From Actinoplanes sp. SE50/110 (GTDB taxonomy: Bacteria > Actinomycetota > Actinomycetes > Mycobacteriales > Micromonosporaceae): DNA of 64,000 nt. The stretch spans positions 1,720,001-1,784,000 of the forward strand of contig NZ_LT827010.1 of assembly GCF_900119315.1 (NCBI RefSeq), written 5' to 3'. The position numbers and the translations under genes are program-made. This document shows positions 53,130 through 62,232 of this stretch, piece by piece (within the stretch, counting starts at the first letter, position 1; every line of letters starts with the position of its first letter). The notes beneath the pieces are model-generated. The model did not search any database and was not told where the DNA came from. It was given only the letters and a program-made list of their open reading frames with translations.

Positions 53130-53488
53130 TCGCGGGGATCGCCGGTCGGCCTGGCGGTCGGGCGGTCCGGATTCGGGCGGTCCGGGCGGGCGGTCCGGGT
53201 TCGGGTCAGTTCGGGGTGGGATCGGCTCGGGGCCCCCGGTCCGGTGTCGGGTCGGTTCGTTGGTGGCTCGGTCCGGGTTTGATCGGCCGGGTTGCGGGTT
53301 TCCGCTCGTGGCGGGGCCGTGGGTGCGGATGTTGCTCGCGGCTGGAACCGTGAGTGTGGGTGTGCTCGCGGCCGGGCCGCGGGGGTTCTTGCTCGCGGCC
53401 GGGCCGTGAGTGCGGTGATCTTGCTCGCGGCCGGGGTCGCGGGTGCGGTGATCTTCCGCGGCGGGGCCGCGGGTGGTGAGGGGGAGCG
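53130..53488. repeat. Repetitive GC-rich intergenic region with imperfect ~30-bp repeats
   Basis: About 360 bp without a supportable gene. The first part has ggtccgggttcgg/gtcgg-type short repeats. From about 53303 to 53475, units of 27-33 bp repeat the pattern (t/g)tgctcgcggccgggccg(c/t)g; clear copies start at 53332, 53362, 53389 and 53421, and a variant at 53453. The period is not exact. Confidence 0.7.
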
Positions 53489-55201
53489 ATGGCCGGGTCC
53501 GCACGTGACGAGGCGGAGCGACTGGTGGCGGCGATCATCGCCAGGGCCGCGACGGCCGGGGTGTCAGCCGCGGCGTCGGCCGCCTCGTCCGCCGACGCGG
53601 GGAAGGTCGCGGGCGCCGCGGTCTCCGGGACGGCGAAGCTGGTGGGCAACACCGTCGACGGCTTCTTCGGGATGCTCAACGACGTGGCCCGCGGCGGAGC
53701 GGGTCAACCCGGCACGCCCGGGCCCGGCGGACGCTGGGCGACCGGCAGCCCGGAATGCTGCGTGTGCCCGGTCTGTCAGGCGATCGCGGCGGCGCGCAAC
53801 CCCAGCCCGGAAACCGTCTTCAAGGTCGTGACCGGGGCCGGGGACCTGGCCGGCGGGGCGGCGGGCGTGCTGCGCGGTCTGTCGTCACTGGCCGGCGCCG
53901 TGCTGGGGGAGCGGTCGCGGCCGACCCGGAAATCTCCCGGCGGGGGCGCGGGGCGGCAGGCGCCGGGCGGGGAACGGCAGGCGCCTGGTGCGGGGCGGCA
54001 GCCAACGAGCGGGGAACGGCAGGCGCCGAGCCCGGGGCGGCAGGCGCCGAGCGGGGAATGGCAGGCGCCGGGCGCGGGGCGGCAGGCAACGGGTGAAGGG
54101 CGGCGTGCGCCGAGCTCCGATCAGGCGTGGTCGGCGGCGACCCGGGCGGCAGATCCGGCCAGACCGACCAATCCGCATGATCTCGCCGAAACGACAGGAT
54201 CAGTGTCCGCGGCGGGCGTCCCGGCCCGGCCGGTGGACCGGGACGAGTCTGGGCAGACTGCGGGTCGGGTGGCAGGTCAGGCTGGCGTCGCGCAGGCGGC
54301 ACGTCCGGCCGGCTCTCCACCGGTGACGGGTCAGGCCGGTTATCCGTCGGCGGCGGATCAGGCCGGCTCGCCCCGGCCGGCGACCACGGTGCGCGCGGCT
54401 TCCTGGACGGGTGCGGTCGCCGGGGCCGATGCTTCCGGTTCGGATCGGGAGGCCGACCCGTGGGCCGCCGCGACGGCGGACAGCGCCAGGGAGGCCGAGG
54501 AGGCGCGCGCCCGGGCTCGGGCGGCGGAGCAGGCGGTGGCCAAGGCGGTCGCTGAGGCGCGCCGTGCGGCGGGGCGCCGGGCCACGGCGGGCGAGGCTTC
54601 GGCCGTACCGGCAAATCGCCCGGACGGGGCCGCGGCCGTGCCGGGCCCCAGCGGTCCGGGGCAGGCCGCAGTGGTGCCGGCCGGAAACGGTGTCGGGCAG
54701 GCCGCAGTGGTACCGGAACAGGCCGAGCCGCAGGGGAATGCGGGTTCGGTGGCCGGTGAGGCGCCGAAGGCTGCCCGGAAGCGGGCCGCTCCGCGGAAAC
54801 GCGCGGCCGCGGGTGCCGGCGCGGCCGAGCGATCTGGCCGGAAGGCCGGAGAAGTAGCGGCCGTGCCGGAGCAGGGCGGGTCGCGGGAGCAGGGCGGGTC
54901 GTTGGGGGATGCGGGTTCGGTGGCCGGTGAGGCGCCGAAGGCTGCCCGGAAGCGGGCCGCTCCGCGCAAGCGCGCGGCCGGGGATGCCGGCGGGACCGCC
55001 GGGGCGGGCCGGAGTGGGGACGGGGAGGCCGCGGCCGGACGGAAGCGGGCGGCTGCGGACATCCGGTCCGTGGGCACGGCGGAGGCCGCCGAAGGTGGCG
55101 CGGGCCCGACCCGTAGCGTGGATCATGTGCGGGGCGCGGAAGCGCCCGAGGATCGCGGGGCCGGGGCGGGCGATGGCGCCCGGGACGGCGACGCGGTGTG
55201 A
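53489..55201 (+). CDS. CPVC-motif protein with basic histone H1-like tail (DUF5304-like start)
   Basis: A 570-residue Ala-rich protein. The first 130 residues look structured: helices, then ECCVCPVCQAIAAARNPSPETVFKVVTGAGDLAGGA, a Cys-rich segment that resembles a small actinobacterial family near SRPBCC genes (DUF5304-like; uncertain). The next 280 residues are Gly/Ala/Pro-rich with GERQAPG-type repeats. The last 150 contain a repeated basic module, GSVAGEAPKAARKRAAPRKRAA twice (near residues 415 and 475), like histone H1 tails. Start ATG 53489 after gaggggg. Function unknown; nucleic-acid binding by the tail is plausible. Confidence 0.65.
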   Translation: MAGSARDEAERLVAAIIARAATAGVSAAASAASSADAGKVAGAAVSGTAKLVGNTVDGFFGMLNDVARGGAGQPGTPGPGGRWATGSPECCVCPVCQAIAAARNPSPETVFKVVTGAGDLAGGAAGVLRGLSSLAGAVLGERSRPTRKSPGGGAGRQAPGGERQAPGAGRQPTSGERQAPSPGRQAPSGEWQAPGAGRQATGEGRRAPSSDQAWSAATRAADPARPTNPHDLAETTGSVSAAGVPARPVDRDESGQTAGRVAGQAGVAQAARPAGSPPVTGQAGYPSAADQAGSPRPATTVRAASWTGAVAGADASGSDREADPWAAATADSAREAEEARARARAAEQAVAKAVAEARRAAGRRATAGEASAVPANRPDGAAAVPGPSGPGQAAVVPAGNGVGQAAVVPEQAEPQGNAGSVAGEAPKAARKRAAPRKRAAAGAGAAERSGRKAGEVAAVPEQGGSREQGGSLGDAGSVAGEAPKAARKRAAPRKRAAGDAGGTAGAGRSGDGEAAAGRKRAAADIRSVGTAEAAEGGAGPTRSVDHVRGAEAPEDRGAGAGDGARDGDAV

Positions 55202-55217
55202 AGAGGGGACGGGCAGC

Positions 55218-56165
55218 GTGACGCTGACCATCGGAATCGACGTCGGCGGCACCAAGGTCGCCGGTGGTGTGGTCGACGAGCACGGCAACGTGCTCGCTTC
55301 GAACCGGCGGCCGACACCGGCCGACGACCCGGCCGGCACCCGGGACACGATCGTCGAGGTGGCCGCCGAGCTGGCGGCGCAGTACCCGGCCGCGACCGCG
55401 ATCGGGATCGGCGCCGCGGCCTGGATCGACGCGGCCGGGTCGACGGTGCTGTTCGCGCCGAACCTGGCCTGGCGGGACGAGCCGCTGCGCGACTACGTGT
55501 CGAAGGCCGTGGGCCTGCCGACCGTGCTGGAGAACGACGCGAACGTCGCGGCCTGGGCCGAGTTCCGGTTCGGGGTGGCCAAGCACGCCGACGACTCGAT
55601 GGTGATGATCACGGTGGGCACCGGGATCGGTGGCGGCATCGTGCTGAACGGCAAGCTGTGGCACGGCGCCAACGGGATCGCCGGTGAGCTCGGTCACCTC
55701 CAGTCGGTGCCGGACGGGCATCCGTGCGGCTGCGGCCGGCTCGGCTGCCTGGAGCAGTATGCGAGCGGCAACGCCCTGGTCCGGTTCGCCCGCGCCGGCG
55801 CCCGGCAGGAGCCGGAGCGGGCGGCGAAGCTGCTGGAGCTGGCCGGTGGGGACGCGCTGGCGATCACCGGGCGGCAGATCACCGAGGCGGCCCGGGCCGG
55901 TGACGGTGTGGCGATGGACGCGTTCGCGCAGATCGGGTACTGGCTCGGGGTGGCCCTGGCCGACCTGGCGCAGAGCCTGGACCCGCAGATCCTGGTGATC
56001 GGCGGTGGGGTGATCGACGCCGGCCCGCTGCTGATGGGCCCGGCGGAGCGGACCTACCGCGATCAGCTCGCCCAGCGGGACCGGTTCCCGGTGGCCGAGG
56101 TGCGCGCCGCCCAGATGGGTAATGTGGCCGGCGTCGTGGGCGCGGCCGACCTGGCCCGGCGTTAG
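55218..56165 (+). CDS. ROK-family glucokinase
   Basis: A 315-residue sugar kinase. GIDVGGTKVAGGVVDE is the phosphate loop, ENDANVAAWAEFRFG has the catalytic Asp, and GHPCGCGRLGCLEQYASG is the ROK zinc-binding CxCGxxGCxE motif. The sequence GTGIGGGIVLNG follows the family. The GTG at 55218 starts the conserved VTLTIGIDVGGT. It is probably the main glucokinase or an N-acetylglucosamine-type kinase. It overlaps the end of no gene and is followed by the EEP gene 22 bp later. Confidence 0.9.
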   Translation: MTLTIGIDVGGTKVAGGVVDEHGNVLASNRRPTPADDPAGTRDTIVEVAAELAAQYPAATAIGIGAAAWIDAAGSTVLFAPNLAWRDEPLRDYVSKAVGLPTVLENDANVAAWAEFRFGVAKHADDSMVMITVGTGIGGGIVLNGKLWHGANGIAGELGHLQSVPDGHPCGCGRLGCLEQYASGNALVRFARAGARQEPERAAKLLELAGGDALAITGRQITEAARAGDGVAMDAFAQIGYWLGVALADLAQSLDPQILVIGGGVIDAGPLLMGPAERTYRDQLAQRDRFPVAEVRAAQMGNVAGVVGAADLARR

Positions 56166-56187
56166 CCACCGAGGCGAGGGGGCGGGG

Positions 56188-56865
56188 ATGTCCGGGGTTC
56201 CGTTGCGCGTGCTCAGCTGGAACGTGCACGGGTTGTCCGACGACCGGGCGGCGCTGACCGGCCTGGTCCGCGAGCTGGCCCCGGACGTCCTGATCGTGCA
56301 GGAGGCACCGCGCCGGTTCCGCTGGCGGGAGAAGTCGGCGACGCTGGCCGGCGAGTGCGGCCTGGTGGTCGCCGCCGGCGGGCTGCCCGCACTGGGCAAC
56401 CTGCTGCTGGTCGACCTGCGGGTGGCGGTCGGCCAGACGTGGAACCTGCGCTATCCGCTGACCCCGGGCCGGCATCTGCGCGGCGCGTTCTTCGCCCGGG
56501 GCCGGGTGCGCGGGGCGTCCTTCACCGTGTCCGGTTCGCACCTGGCCACCGACCCGGCGGAGCGCCCGGCCCAGGCCGCGCTCTGGAAGGACGAGCTGTC
56601 CGCGCTGACCGGTCCGGTGATCGTGGCGGCCGATCTGAACGAGGGCCCGGGCGGCGGCGCCTGGCGCACCGTCGAGGACGGGCTGCTGACCACCCGGGAC
56701 GACGAGCCGACCTATCCGGCGTCGGCGCCGAGCCGGCGGATCGACGCCCTGTTCGTCACCCCGGACGTCACCATCGAGCGGTACGAGATCATCGCGACCG
56801 ACCGGGCGCGCGTCGCCAGTGATCATCTGCCGATTCTCGCGGACCTTCTGCTGCCGCCGGACTGA
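56188..56865 (+). CDS. Endonuclease/exonuclease/phosphatase-family metal-dependent hydrolase
   Basis: A 225-residue EEP-fold enzyme with LSWNVHG (Asn), LIVQE (Glu), SGSHLAT (His), VAADLNE (Asp, Asn) and VASDHLPI (Asp, His), the full metal and catalytic set. ATG 56188 follows gaggggg. Substrates in this superfamily range from DNA to lipids and inositol phosphates, so the role is open. Coding continues from the glucokinase gene. Confidence 0.85.
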   Translation: MSGVPLRVLSWNVHGLSDDRAALTGLVRELAPDVLIVQEAPRRFRWREKSATLAGECGLVVAAGGLPALGNLLLVDLRVAVGQTWNLRYPLTPGRHLRGAFFARGRVRGASFTVSGSHLATDPAERPAQAALWKDELSALTGPVIVAADLNEGPGGGAWRTVEDGLLTTRDDEPTYPASAPSRRIDALFVTPDVTIERYEIIATDRARVASDHLPILADLLLPPD

Positions 56866-56902
56866 GCTTCCGGCCCGGGGCCCCGTCTGGCAGGATCGCC
56901 GG

Positions 56903-58246
56903 GTGCACGACTCCCCGGACATCGGTGACCGCCGTGACGCCGTCTGCGTCGTCGGCGCCGGCCCCAGCGGCCTGACCGCCGTGAAGAATCTGCGTGAGCT
57001 GGGCTTCCAGGTCGACTGCTACGAGCGGGAGACCGGGGTGGGTGGCGCCTGGAACTGGCGGCACGACCGCAGCCCGGTGTCGGCCGGCACCCATCTGATC
57101 TCGTCGCGGCCGCTCACCGAGTTCCCCGATTTCCCGATGCCGGACACCTGGCCGGACTACCCGCACCACAGCCAGGTGCTGACCTACCTGGAGCGGTATG
57201 CCGCGCATTTCGGGCTGGGTGAGCACATCTGGTTCGGCATGGAGGTGGTGTCGGCGGCGCCGACCGGGGACGGCGGCTGGGAGGTGACCACCCGGTCGAC
57301 CGGCGGTGGCACGTCCCGCACCTCGCGGTACGCCGCGCTGATCGTGGCGAACGGGCACAACTGGGATCCGCGGAAGCCGGAGATTCCCGGCGAGTTCCGG
57401 GGCCGGGTGATGCACGCCGGGGCGTACAAGGATCCGGCTGTGCTGCGTGGGCGCAAGGTGCTGGTGATCGGCGGCGGCAACACCGGCTGCGACATCGCGG
57501 TGGAGGCCGCGCAGCAGGCCGCCCAGGTGTGGCATTCGACCCGCCGGGGGTACTGGTACGCGCCGAAGTACGTGCTGGGTCGCCCCGCCGACCAGGTCAA
57601 CGATCGGCTGCTGAGGTGGCGGCTGCCGCTGCGCCTGCGGCAGTGGCTCTATCGCCGCACGGTCCGGCTGACCACCGGCGACCTGACCCGGTTCGGGCTG
57701 CCGGCGCCGGACCACCAGCCGTACGAGACCCATCCGGTCGTCAACAGCCAGCTGCCGTATCTTCTCGGCCACGGGCGGATCACCCCGGTGCCGGACGTGA
57801 CGGCGTTCGACGACGCCGCGGTGGAGCTGGCCGGCGGGCAGCGCATCGAGCCCGACCTGGTGATCACCGCGACCGGGTACCGTCCGCGGTTCGAGTTCCT
57901 GGAGCCGGGCCTGCTCGACGCCGACGAGCACGGCCGCCCCGACCTGCACCTGCACACGTTCGCCCGGAAGAATCCGACGCTCGTGGTGATCGGCCTGCTG
58001 CAGCCGGATTCCGGGTTGCTGCCGCTGGCGCACTGGCAGAGCGTGGCGGCGGCCCGGTGGCTGCGGCTGCGGCTGACCGATCCGGCGCGGGCCGCCGCGG
58101 TCCAGCAGAGGGAGTCGGCGAAGCCGCTGTCGGCCTGGTCACGGCGCCGGGTGGTGGACACCGAACGGCACTGGTTCGAGGTGGACCACGTCGCCTATCT
58201 CCGTTGCCTGCAGAGTCTGCTCACTGAGATGGAGCCGGCCGCGTGA
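56903..58246 (+). CDS. Flavin-containing monooxygenase (FMO-like)
   Basis: A 447-residue FAD/NADPH enzyme. The FAD site is VCVVGAGPSGLTAVK, the FMO/BVMO fingerprint FxGxxxHxxxY reads FRGRVMHAGAYKD, the NADPH site is VLVIGGGNTGCDIAVE, and ITATGYRPRFE is the family ATG motif. These enzymes oxygenate N, S or ketone groups. The GTG at 56903 places the FAD loop at residue 18. Its stop overlaps the alpha/beta hydrolase start (GTGA), so the two are coupled. Confidence 0.9.
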   Translation: MHDSPDIGDRRDAVCVVGAGPSGLTAVKNLRELGFQVDCYERETGVGGAWNWRHDRSPVSAGTHLISSRPLTEFPDFPMPDTWPDYPHHSQVLTYLERYAAHFGLGEHIWFGMEVVSAAPTGDGGWEVTTRSTGGGTSRTSRYAALIVANGHNWDPRKPEIPGEFRGRVMHAGAYKDPAVLRGRKVLVIGGGNTGCDIAVEAAQQAAQVWHSTRRGYWYAPKYVLGRPADQVNDRLLRWRLPLRLRQWLYRRTVRLTTGDLTRFGLPAPDHQPYETHPVVNSQLPYLLGHGRITPVPDVTAFDDAAVELAGGQRIEPDLVITATGYRPRFEFLEPGLLDADEHGRPDLHLHTFARKNPTLVVIGLLQPDSGLLPLAHWQSVAAARWLRLRLTDPARAAAVQQRESAKPLSAWSRRRVVDTERHWFEVDHVAYLRCLQSLLTEMEPAA

Positions 58247-59022
58247 CTGGTTTTGATCTGCTCCGGTTCGACGATTGGACCGATCCGGTGCCGCCGGCCC
58301 AGCGGGAGATCGTGTCCCGGCTGCCGGACGAGGATCGCGGCCGCCCGCCGGTGGTGTTCGTGCCCGGGCTGGGGCACGGCGGCTGGGCGTTCGCCGAGCA
58401 TTGGCTGCCGCACACCGCCGGCCGCGGTTTCCCGGCGTACGCGGTCAGCCCGCGCCCCGGCGGGGATCTGCGCGCCCTGGTGCACGACGTGGTGCAGACC
58501 GCGGCCGGGTTGCCGCGGCAGGCGGTGCTGGTCGGCCACGGCGTCGGCGCCCTGGTGGTGGCCCGTGCCCTGGGTCGCTATCCGGCGCGCGCCGCGGTGC
58601 TGGCCGCCCCTGTGCTGGACGGCTGGTCGGCACTGGGGTCGGCGGTGCGGGCCAATCCGGCCGGGACGCTGCCCGCCCTGTTCGGCGGCCGGCTTCGGCT
58701 GTCCGCCCGGCAGCTGTTCAGCGCCGGAGTGCCGGCCGAGCAGGCGTCCGCGTACCTGGGCCGGATCCGGCCGCGGCCGCGGGTCGAGCTGCTGCGTCGG
58801 GTCAGGCCGCCGCGTCCGGTCGGTGCGCCGCCGGTGCTGGTGGCGGGCAGCCCGGACGACCGGGTGGTGGGCCGCAAGGCGCTGGACCGGGCGGCCGCGG
58901 CCTATGCCGGCGCCCCGCTGATGTTTCCCGGCATGGGCCACGAGCTGATGCTGGAGCCGAGCTGGGCGGAGCCGATCGACGCCGTCCTGGACTGGCTGGA
59001 CAAGCAGCTACCGCGCGCCTAG
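58243..59022 (+). CDS. Alpha/beta-hydrolase-fold protein lacking the nucleophile
   Basis: A 259-residue protein of hydrolase fold: VFVPGLGHGGWAF is the oxyanion loop, SPDDRVVG (Asp205/206) and MGHELM (His233) are the acid and base. But the nucleophile elbow reads LVGHGVGA, with Gly100 where Ser (GHSxG) is expected. It is therefore probably not a serine hydrolase; it could be a cofactor-free catalyst or a binding protein (inference). The GTG overlaps the FMO stop. It converges with otsA by 15 bp. Confidence 0.85.
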   Translation: MTGFDLLRFDDWTDPVPPAQREIVSRLPDEDRGRPPVVFVPGLGHGGWAFAEHWLPHTAGRGFPAYAVSPRPGGDLRALVHDVVQTAAGLPRQAVLVGHGVGALVVARALGRYPARAAVLAAPVLDGWSALGSAVRANPAGTLPALFGGRLRLSARQLFSAGVPAEQASAYLGRIRPRPRVELLRRVRPPRPVGAPPVLVAGSPDDRVVGRKALDRAAAAYAGAPLMFPGMGHELMLEPSWAEPIDAVLDWLDKQLPRA

Positions 59023-60423
59023 CCGCTGGGCGAGGCGGCCGGTGTGGTCGAGGGCGGTGAGGTAGGCGCGGGCCCAGGCGTGGATGTCGTGTTCGGCCAG
59101 GTGCCGGCGCATCGCGGTCATCCGGGCGGCCAGGTCGGCCGGGTCCGCCTCCAGCGCCCGCAGCAGCGTCTGCTTCAACCCGTCCAGGTCGTGCGGGTTG
59201 ACCAGGAACGCCTCGTCGAGCTCGGCGGCCGCCCCGGCGAACTCGCTGAGCACCAGTGCTCCGGTGCCGTCCGCGCGGGCCGCCACGAACTCCTTGGCCA
59301 CCAGGTTCATCCCGTCCCGCAGCGGGGTCACCACCATCACGTCCGCGGTCCGGTACAGCGCGGCCAGTTCCCAGCGGTCGAACGGCTGGTTGAGGTAGTG
59401 GATGGCGGGTTCGCCGACCCGCCCGTACTCCCCGTTGATCCGGCCGACCTCACCCTCGACCCGGTCCCGCAGGTCGCGATAGCTGTCGACGCGTTCCCGG
59501 CTGGGCACCGCGACCTGCACCAGTACCGTGTCGCGGACCTTGACGTACCCGTCGCGCAGCAGTTCCCGGTACGCGGTGAGCCGGTGCTCGATGCCTTTGG
59601 TGTAGTCCAGCCGGTCGACGCTGAGCAGCACCCGTTTCTGCTCACCGAGGTCGTGCCGCAGCTGCCGGGCGTGGGCCGCCACATCGGGCCGGGCGGCCAG
59701 CGCGCTCATCTCGGCCACGTCGATGGAGACCGGGAACGCCCCGGTGCGCACGGTCCGCCCGCCGACCGTGATCGCGTCGTCGGTGGCGTCCGCCCCGAGC
59801 AGCTTCTTGGCCAGCTGGGCGAGGTTGTGCGCGGCCTGTTCCCGCTGGAAGCCGACCAGGTCGGCGCCGAGCAGCCCGTGCACCAGCTCGACCCGGCGGG
59901 GCAGCTGCATGAACAGTTCCGGCGGCGGGAACGGCACGTGCATGAAGAAGCCGATCAGCAGGTCGGGCCGCAGCTCGCGGAGCATCCGCGGGACGAGTTG
60001 CAGGTGGTAGTCCTGCACCCAGACCGCCGCGTTGCGGCCGGCCACCTCGGCGGCGGCTTCGGCGAACCGCTGGTTGACCGCGCGGTAGGTCTCCCACCAC
60101 TCGCGCTGGAAGACCGGCTGCTGGACGGCGTCGTGGTACAGCGGCCAGAGCGTCGCGTTCGCGAACCCTTCGTAGTGGCCGCGCAGTTCGTCATCGCTCA
60201 GCGCGACCGGTCGCAGGCGCAGGCTGCCGATGTCCGGCAGCCGGGGGGCCGGGCCGACCACACCGCTCCAGCCGACCCAGGTGGCCGGGGTCTGCTGCAG
60301 GATGGCGTGCAGGGCGCTGGCCAGACCGCCCGGGCTCTGCCGCCACTCGCAGGCGCCGTCGGCGGCGGCGCTGTCGTTGAGGGGCAGACGGTGTGCGACG
60401 ACGACGAGCGAACTCTGGCGCAT
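59008..60423 (-). CDS. otsA: Trehalose-6-phosphate synthase
   Basis: A 471-residue GT20 glucosyltransferase that joins UDP-glucose (or ADP/GDP-glucose) to glucose-6-phosphate. Signatures: [79 protein letters not shown] 60423 or GTG 60426 may be the start. No otsB is adjacent. Ends overlap the alpha/beta hydrolase end. Confidence 0.93.
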   Translation of the reverse strand: MRQSSLVVVAHRLPLNDSAAADGACEWRQSPGGLASALHAILQQTPATWVGWSGVVGPAPRLPDIGSLRLRPVALSDDELRGHYEGFANATLWPLYHDAVQQPVFQREWWETYRAVNQRFAEAAAEVAGRNAAVWVQDYHLQLVPRMLRELRPDLLIGFFMHVPFPPPELFMQLPRRVELVHGLLGADLVGFQREQAAHNLAQLAKKLLGADATDDAITVGGRTVRTGAFPVSIDVAEMSALAARPDVAAHARQLRHDLGEQKRVLLSVDRLDYTKGIEHRLTAYRELLRDGYVKVRDTVLVQVAVPSRERVDSYRDLRDRVEGEVGRINGEYGRVGEPAIHYLNQPFDRWELAALYRTADVMVVTPLRDGMNLVAKEFVAARADGTGALVLSEFAGAAAELDEAFLVNPHDLDGLKQTLLRALEADPADLAARMTAMRRHLAEHDIHAWARAYLTALDHTGRLAQRLGAR

Positions 60424-60483
60424 CACCGTAGGTTACCGGCAGAGCACCGAAGTTGGTCGATTGACTGATTTGGGTCAGCGCGG

Positions 60484-61284
60484 TCAGACCACGGCGCCGT
60501 CGTCGAATTCGTCGTCGTCGTCACCGGAGCGCAGCCGCCACACCAGGGTGATCGCCCCGCCGACGATCCCGGCGAAGCCGAAGAACATCACGAAGTTGCG
60601 GTCGACCGGGATCAGCGTCGGGAACAGGAACAGCACGAAGCCGAGGATCACGCCGAGCGTGCCGGCGACCGTGTATTTCGAGATGTGCGGCAGCGGCGGG
60701 GGCGGCGGCGGCACATACCGCTCGTCCTCGTCGGCGACGTCGGGGAAGCCGAACGGGTCGATCACCGGATAGACCACCGGCTCCGGCGGTGGGGGATCGG
60801 TGCGCCGCCGGTTGACCGGGCGGCCGTCCTCACCGACGGGCCGGCTCCGGTCCTTGCGGTCGGCGTCGGAGGTGGTGCCCTCGGACTCCGGCCACGGCGC
60901 CGCGGCCGGGTCGACCGTGGTGTGGAACCCGGCGATGATCCGGTCCCACTCGGCGTCGACCTCGGACTGCGGCCGGGGTGCCGGCGCCGGCTCGGCCGGC
61001 GGGGTGGGCGGCACGCCCCCGGTCACCTGCTGCAGGTGCTCCCGCGCGGTGTCCAGGTGGAGGCGGTCCACGTAGAGCCGGTCGATCGGCCGGGCGGGCA
61101 GCGTGGTGGCCCGCAGGATCGGGTTGAGATCCGCGGTGGGTTGCAGATATGCCGCGATGCCGTCACCGGCGAGCACGTCGAGCAGATGTTCCCCTACGCG
61201 TGGGTCGACGTCGCCCGCGACCGCGTAGTCGGTCGCGTCGAGTCCGTTGTCCCGCCGCCCGCGACGGGCGCCGCCCGCTGTCAC
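60484..61284 (-). CDS. Membrane protein with DUF2007-like N-terminus and Pro-rich linker
   Basis: A 266-residue protein. Residues about 20-80 (DYAVAGDVDPRVGEHLLDVLAGDGIAAYLQPT) resemble the DUF2007/putative signal-transducing fold. A linker rich in Pro and Asp with PPPPPPLPH follows, then two membrane helices near the C-terminus (TLGVILGFVLFLFPTLIPV and MFFGFAGIVGGAITLVW) and an acidic tail. The GTG at 61284 is preceded by aagggggg. It is divergent from plsC and downstream of nothing on its strand; function unknown. Confidence 0.78.
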   Translation of the reverse strand: MTAGGARRGRRDNGLDATDYAVAGDVDPRVGEHLLDVLAGDGIAAYLQPTADLNPILRATTLPARPIDRLYVDRLHLDTAREHLQQVTGGVPPTPPAEPAPAPRPQSEVDAEWDRIIAGFHTTVDPAAAPWPESEGTTSDADRKDRSRPVGEDGRPVNRRRTDPPPPEPVVYPVIDPFGFPDVADEDERYVPPPPPPLPHISKYTVAGTLGVILGFVLFLFPTLIPVDRNFVMFFGFAGIVGGAITLVWRLRSGDDDDEFDDGAVV

Positions 61285-61425
61285 CGATGCACCCCCCTTG
61301 CCCGACCGTGCCTTGAATGGTGACACGGCAGGCGCCTGTTGCGGGAGTGCGTTGTGGCGCGCCGCCCCCGCTTCGTACCCTTCTTGCGCCCCGGGACGCC
61401 GGCGGCATCCGCTGAAAGGACGGCA

Positions 61426-62106
61426 GTGTTCTACTGGCTGCTCAAGTTGGTGGTCCTCGGACCCGTGCTGAAGCTCGTCTTCCGCCCCCACGTCGAGGGC
61501 CTGGCGAACGTGCCGCGTTCCGGCCCGGTGATCCTGGCGTGCAACCACCTCTCGTTCTCCGACTCGATCTTCACCCCGTTGGTGATGAAGCGGAAAGTGA
61601 CCTTCGTCGCGAAAGCTGAATACTTCACCGGCAAGGGGATCAAGGGCTGGCTCTCCCGGATGTTCTTCGTCGGCGCCGGGACCATCCCGGTGGACCGTTC
61701 GGGCGGCGAGGCTGCCCAGGCGGCGCTCGACACCCTCCTGAGGGTGCTCCGCGAGGGCAACATCGCCGGCATCTACCCGGAGGGCACCCGGTCGCCCGAC
61801 GGCCGGCTGTACCGCGGCAAGACCGGCGTGGCCCGTCTGGCGCTGGAGAGCGGCGCCCCGGTCGTCCCGGTGGCGCTGCTCAACACCGACGAGATCCAGC
61901 CGACCGGCACGCTGGTCCCGACGGTCAAGCGGGTCCGGATGCGGATCGGCGCACCGCTCGACTTCTCCCGTTACGCCGACTCGCGCGGGGACCGGTTCGT
62001 CGAGCGCGCGATCACCGACGAGATCATGTTCGAGCTGATGGCGCTCTCCGGCCGGGAGTACGTCGACGTCTATGCCGCGAAGCTGAAAGACCCGCAACCC
62101 GCCTGA
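61426..62106 (+). CDS. 1-acyl-sn-glycerol-3-phosphate acyltransferase family (PlsC type)
   Basis: A 226-residue acyltransferase with the NHLSFSD motif (HX4D), RMFFVGAGTIPVDRSGG, GIYPEGTRSPDGRLYRGKTG and VVPVALLNT. It makes phosphatidic acid or acylates another phospholipid precursor; mycobacterial Rv2182c is in the same place (from memory). GTG 61426 is preceded by aaagga. It ends before a large hairpin and converges with the Crp-type gene. Confidence 0.9.
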   Translation: MFYWLLKLVVLGPVLKLVFRPHVEGLANVPRSGPVILACNHLSFSDSIFTPLVMKRKVTFVAKAEYFTGKGIKGWLSRMFFVGAGTIPVDRSGGEAAQAALDTLLRVLREGNIAGIYPEGTRSPDGRLYRGKTGVARLALESGAPVVPVALLNTDEIQPTGTLVPTVKRVRMRIGAPLDFSRYADSRGDRFVERAITDEIMFELMALSGREYVDVYAAKLKDPQPA

Positions 62107-62142
62107 TCACTTCCGGTCCGGCCGGTCTGGCGACCGTCGATT

Positions 62143-62198
62143 CGGCGGTACGGGTGAGCCACCCCCCATGGTGGGGCGGGGCTCACCGCGTACCGCCG
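62143..62198. terminator. Compound hairpin between convergent plsC and Crp genes
   Basis: A 10-bp perfect outer stem (cggcggtacg / cgtaccgccg), then an 8-bp stem (ggtgagcc / ggctcacc, one base bulge) and an inner C/G-rich stem (cccc / gggg). It sits between two convergent stops and may end transcription from both sides. No T-tract. Confidence 0.65.
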
Positions 62199-62232
62199 AT
62201 CGATCGGCCTGGACCGCAGCGGACCGGAAGCC

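Noticed and set aside
53820..56399. 859-codon open frame opposite the CPVC and glucokinase genes
   Set aside because: Runs through the ROK signature gene on the opposite strand and consists of Pro/Arg text.
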